From: Mesorhizobium sp. M1E.F.Ca.ET.045.02.1.1
Lineage (GTDB): Bacteria; Pseudomonadota; Alphaproteobacteria; Rhizobiales; Rhizobiaceae
Assembly: GCF_003952485.1 (NCBI RefSeq)
Contig: NZ_CP034447.1
Span: forward strand, 1,178,001 to 1,242,000
Direction: 5' to 3'
DNA: 64,000 bases
Shown here: piece by piece, positions 60,952-64,000 of the stretch
Numbering within the stretch: position 1 is the stretch's first letter
Layout: every line of letters starts with the position of its first letter
Made by a program: the position numbers and the translations under genes
Notes under the pieces: model-generated
What the model was told of the DNA's origin: nothing
What the model saw: only the letters and a program-made list of their open reading frames with translations
Databases searched by the model: none

Positions 60952-62379
60952 CTAGCCATGCGCCACCATCACGTGGCGGACGGCGGTGTAGTCCTCCAGC
61001 GCGTAGAGCGACATGTCCTTGCCGTAGCCGGACTGCTTCAGTCCGCCATGCGGCATCTCGTTGGTCAGCATGAAGTGAGTGTTGATCCAGGTGCAGCCAT
61101 ATTGCAGGCGGGCGGCTGTCGTCATGGCGCGGGAGACGTCCTTGGTCCACACCGACGAGGCAAGGCCGTAGTCGCTGTCGTTGGCCCAGCTCACGGCTTC
61201 GTCAACATCCGAGAAGCGGGTGACCGAGACGACGGGGCCGAAGACCTCGCGGCGCACGATCTCGTCCTCCTGCAGCGCGCCGGCAACCACCGTCGGCTGA
61301 TAGAAGAAGCCCGAGCCGTCGCCCGGCTTGCCGCCGGTGGTGATCTCGATGTGCTTCAGTTCCGAAGCGCGCTCGACGAAGCTCGACACGCGGTCGCGCT
61401 GGCGGCGCGAGATCAGCGGCCCGATCTCGTTTTCGGTGTCATCAGGCTGGTTGTACTTGATGGTCGATACGGCGGAAGAGAGATCGGCGACCAGCTTGTC
61501 GTAGATCTTCTTGCCGGCATAGATGCGGCATGCGGCGGTGCAGTCCTGGCCGGCATTGTAATAGCCGAAGGCGCGCAGGCCGTTGACCACGGCGCCGAGA
61601 TCGGCATCGTCGAAGACGATGACCGGCGCCTTGCCGCCGAGCTCGAGATGCGTGCGCTTGACCGATTTGGCGGCCGCCTGCAGCACCTTCTTGCCGGTGG
61701 CGACGTCGCCGGTGATCGAGATCATGTTGACCTTGGGATGGTTTATCAGCGCGTTGCCGACGCTGTCGCCGCGGCCGAGCACAACATTGACGACGCCCTC
61801 GGGCAGGATTTCGGCGAGGATCTTCGCCAGCTTCAGCGTCGTCAGCGGCGTCTGCTCCGACGGCTTGAAGACCACCGTGTTGCCGCCGCCGATCGCCGGC
61901 GCCAGCTTCCAGGCCATCATCATCAGCGGATAATTCCAGGGCGCGATCGAGGCGACGATGCCGATCGGGTCGCGCCGCACCATCGAGGTGTGACCGGGCA
62001 GATATTCGCCCGCAACCTGGCCCGGCATCGAGCGTACCGCGCCGGCAAAGAAGCGGTAGCAGTCGACGATCGCCGGGATCTCGTCGTTCAGCACGGCATT
62101 GATCGGCTTGCCGCAGTTCAGCGCCTCGAGCGCGGCGAATTCCTTGGCTTCCGACTCGATGCGGTCGGCGATCTTGAGCAGGTAGCCCGAGCGCTGCGCG
62201 GGCGTCGTGCGCGACCAACTGACGAACGCTTGTTCGGCAGCACTGACAGCAGCATCGATCTGCGCCGGGCTCGCTTCGGCCAAGTTGAGGATCGTCGCCC
62301 CGGTCTTCGGATTGAGGATCGGCTCCTCGGTTTCGGTGCCCTTCTCGAATTTCGAGCCGATCAGCATCTGGGTGTCCAT
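60952..62379 (-). CDS. patD: gamma-aminobutyraldehyde dehydrogenase
   Basis: A 475-residue aldehyde dehydrogenase. NAD-site and catalytic motifs: [29 protein letters not shown], the general-base Glu in [14 protein letters not shown] and the nucleophile Cys in [15 protein letters not shown]. The closest known type is PatD/YdcW, which oxidises 4-aminobutyraldehyde to GABA in putrescine breakdown. The two permease genes upstream match the ydcSTUV-patD order of enterobacteria, which supports the assignment. A cluster of heptamer repeats separates it from the permease. Confidence 0.92.
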   Translation of the reverse strand: MDTQMLIGSKFEKGTETEEPILNPKTGATILNLAEASPAQIDAAVSAAEQAFVSWSRTTPAQRSGYLLKIADRIESEAKEFAALEALNCGKPINAVLNDEIPAIVDCYRFFAGAVRSMPGQVAGEYLPGHTSMVRRDPIGIVASIAPWNYPLMMMAWKLAPAIGGGNTVVFKPSEQTPLTTLKLAKILAEILPEGVVNVVLGRGDSVGNALINHPKVNMISITGDVATGKKVLQAAAKSVKRTHLELGGKAPVIVFDDADLGAVVNGLRAFGYYNAGQDCTAACRIYAGKKIYDKLVADLSSAVSTIKYNQPDDTENEIGPLISRRQRDRVSSFVERASELKHIEITTGGKPGDGSGFFYQPTVVAGALQEDEIVRREVFGPVVSVTRFSDVDEAVSWANDSDYGLASSVWTKDVSRAMTTAARLQYGCTWINTHFMLTNEMPHGGLKQSGYGKDMSLYALEDYTAVRHVMVAHG

Positions 62380-62399
62380 TGGGTTCTCCTTGATCAGGA

Positions 62400-62477
62400 G
62401 CGAGTAGCGAATAGCGAGTAGCGAGTAGGGTTTGACCGCCGATGTCCCCTATTCGCTATTCGCTACTCCCTATTCGC
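62400..62477. repeat. inverted clusters of tandem heptamers
   Basis: Four 7-base units GCGARTA run from 62400 to 62427; four inverse units (TATTCGC, one as TACTCCC) run from 62450 to 62477. A 22-base loop separates them, so a hairpin of about 28 pairs with several mismatches can form between the permease stop and the patD start. Confidence 0.85.
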
Positions 62478-62482
62478 TGTTT

Positions 62483-63298
62483 TCATTTTCCACTCCCCGC
62501 GATCTGGTCGCCGTCGCGGGTCAGGTAGTAAGCCAACAGGATCGGCAGCAGCGTCACCAGCACGACCACCATGGCCACGACATTGGTGACCGGGCGCTGG
62601 CGGGGGCGGATCAATTCCTCCAGCATCCAGATCGGCACGGTCTGCTGCTGGCCGGCGGTGAAGGTGGTGACGATGACCTCGTCGAAGGACAGCGCGAAGG
62701 CCAGCATGCCGCCGGCAAGGAGCGCGGTCGCGATATTGGGCAGCACGACATGCCTGAACGTCTGGAAGCCGTCGGCGCCGAGGTCCATCGAGGCCTCGAT
62801 CATCGAGCCGGAGGTGCGGCGGAAGCGGGCAACGGCGTTGTTGTAGACGACGACCACGCAGAAGGTGGCGTGGCCAAGCACGATCGTCCAGAACGAGAAC
62901 GGGATGTCGGCCAGCGCGAAGGCCGAGCGCAGCGCGATGCCGGTGATGATGCCGGGCAGCGCGATCGGCAGGATGACCAGCAGCGAAATCGTCTCGCGGC
63001 CAAAGAAGCGCGTCTGCGAGACGGCGGCGGCGCAGAGCGTGCCGAGCACCAGCGCGATCGCCGTCGAGATGGCGGCGACGCGGATCGACAGCGACAATGC
63101 CTCCCACACGTCCGGGCGGTTCCAGGTGACGGCGAACCATTGCGTGGTCAGCCCCGGCGGCGGCCAGACGAAGCTCTTCTCCTCGGTCGTGAAGGCGTAG
63201 ACGAAGATCAAGAGGATCGGCAGGTGCAGGAAGAGCAGGCCGCAGGCAGCGGCGATCTTCAGGCGAAGCGGGGCGGATTGGCCGCGATCAGAGCGCAT
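62483..63298 (-). CDS. polyamine-type ABC transporter permease (YdcV/PotC-like)
   Basis: A 271-residue permease: [42 protein letters not shown] in outline, [24 protein letters not shown], and the EAA loop [27 protein letters not shown] at about residue 165. The [11 protein letters not shown] segment between helices 1 and 2 is typical of PotC/YdcV. It overlaps the upstream permease by 11 bases. With it, it would form the channel for a polyamine such as putrescine. Confidence 0.92.
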   Translation of the reverse strand: MRSDRGQSAPLRLKIAAACGLLFLHLPILLIFVYAFTTEEKSFVWPPPGLTTQWFAVTWNRPDVWEALSLSIRVAAISTAIALVLGTLCAAAVSQTRFFGRETISLLVILPIALPGIITGIALRSAFALADIPFSFWTIVLGHATFCVVVVYNNAVARFRRTSGSMIEASMDLGADGFQTFRHVVLPNIATALLAGGMLAFALSFDEVIVTTFTAGQQQTVPIWMLEELIRPRQRPVTNVVAMVVVLVTLLPILLAYYLTRDGDQIAGSGK

Positions 63299-64000
63299 CG
63301 AAGGCCCCCATGCGCTTGGCGCCCCAAAGGTAGAAGCCCATGATGACGATCGGCACCACGGTGAAGGCGGCGGCTAAAGGGATGTTGCCGGCGGTGCCCT
63401 GCTGCGAATAGACGGCCTGGCCGATGAACAGGCGCGAGGTGCCGATGATCTGCGGGATGATGTAGTCGCCGAGCGTCAGCGAGAAGGTGAAGATCGAACC
63501 GGCGACTATGCCGGGCAGCGCCAGCGGAAACAGCACGTTGCGGAAAGTCTGCCCGGGCGAGGCGCCGAGATCGGACGAGGCCTCGACCAGGTTGCCGGGA
63601 ACGCGCTCGAGCGCCGCCTGAACGGGGAGGATCATGAAAGGCAGCCAGACATAGACGAAGACGATGAAGGTGCCGGTGAAGGACACAGACAGCGAGTTGC
63701 CGCCGACGATGGGCAGCGACAGCCAGCCGTCCAGAAGCCAAAGCAGGTTCAGCTTGACCAGCAGCCAGGTGAGGATGCCTTCCTTGGCGAGGATCAGCTT
63801 CCAGGCATAGATCTTGACCAGGTAGCTCGACCAGAGCGGCAGCATGACGCCGAGATAGAACAGCGCCTTCCAGCGGCCGCGCGCATAGCGCGCCGCATAA
63901 TAGGCGATGGGGAACGCCACGACCGCCGAGGCGAGCGTGACGAGCGCCGCCATCGTCACCGTGCGCAGGATGATGTCGAGATTGGCGGCCTGGAACAGGT
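63288..64000 (-). CDS. polyamine-type ABC transporter permease (YdcU/PotB-like), 5' end outside the window
   Basis: The C-terminal 237 residues or so of a permease; the frame is open to the window edge (NLDIILRTV before the internal Met at 63959), so the start lies to the right. Visible are [52 protein letters not shown] and the EAA loop [27 protein letters not shown] in outline. It pairs with the YdcV-like permease. The ATPase and binding-protein genes of the importer should lie beyond the window. Confidence 0.9.
   Translation of the reverse strand, partial: LFQAANLDIILRTVTMAALVTLASAVVAFPIAYYAARYARGRWKALFYLGVMLPLWSSYLVKIYAWKLILAKEGILTWLLVKLNLLWLLDGWLSLPIVGGNSLSVSFTGTFIVFVYVWLPFMILPVQAALERVPGNLVEASSDLGASPGQTFRNVLFPLALPGIVAGSIFTFSLTLGDYIIPQIIGTSRLFIGQAVYSQQGTAGNIPLAAAFTVVPIVIMGFYLWGAKRMGAFDAL

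Overview
The window looks like chromosomal or large-replicon DNA of a rhizobial alphaproteobacterium, most likely Mesorhizobium or a close Phyllobacteriaceae relative. I infer this from the high GC content, the many ABC importers, the gene families present, and palindromic intergenic repeats of the kind scattered through Mesorhizobium genomes. Species cannot be fixed from the sequence alone. I see no transposase, integrase, phage gene, rRNA, tRNA or CRISPR array.

Region 1 (about 0.7-22.9 kb) is the most striking part and reads as one aromatic/indolic catabolic island. A leftward operon encodes an isatin-hydrolase-like cyclase-family enzyme, a phytoene-dehydrogenase-like FAD oxidoreductase, a MarR regulator and both subunits of an indolepyruvate:ferredoxin-oxidoreductase-like enzyme (IorA/IorB). 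A divergent rightward operon encodes a second FAD oxidoreductase, a complete five-gene peptide/nickel-type ABC importer and an exported VOC protein. A third operon encodes a fused flavin monooxygenase/Old Yellow Enzyme of the anthraniloyl-CoA (salicylyl-CoA) monooxygenase/reductase type, an SDR, a second MarR, a crotonase-family protein lacking both classical catalytic glutamates, an acyl-CoA dehydrogenase and a RidA protein. My reading is isatin -> isatinate (2-aminophenylglyoxylate) -> anthraniloyl-CoA (oxidative decarboxylation by IorAB, so no CoA ligase is needed) -> dearomatised CoA thioester -> beta-oxidation-like steps, with RidA removing the enamine/imine nitrogen. No dedicated aryl-CoA ligase and no Rieske or IacA-type indole-acetate oxygenase lies in the window, so the entry substrate is unproven.

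Region 2 (21.8-28.2 kb) holds a flavin monooxygenase divergent from an HpcH/HpaI aldolase, a class I aminotransferase, an amino-acid-type binding protein plus a single permease (no ATPase), and a class V aminotransferase. A shared palindrome (core TTTMAGCNTRAAA) stands in front of four promoters across regions 1 and 2 and suggests one MarR-type regulon.

Region 3 (28.3-49.5 kb) is more ordinary: a leftward dppABCDF dipeptide importer; a fatty-acid CoA ligase with a long Lys/Ala/Pro-rich head; a methyltransferase; VOC proteins; a HAD phosphatase and pgi; a MocR regulator followed by a non-pyrrolysine MttB-family methyltransferase; an IlvD/Edd sugar-acid dehydratase; a CoxG-like protein; Mrp; and a Pit phosphate transporter with its DUF47 partner.

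Region 4 (49.6-57.1 kb) is a LysR regulator and the soluble NAD-dependent molybdenum formate dehydrogenase operon fdsGBA-fdhD-fdsD, with two strong dyads in front of fdsG. Region 5 (57.2-64 kb) holds an alpha/beta-hydrolase/degenerate-cyclase/LuxR fusion, a run of small CMD and NTF2-like proteins, and the start of a ydcSTUV-patD-like polyamine uptake and aminobutyraldehyde oxidation operon that leaves the window at its right edge.
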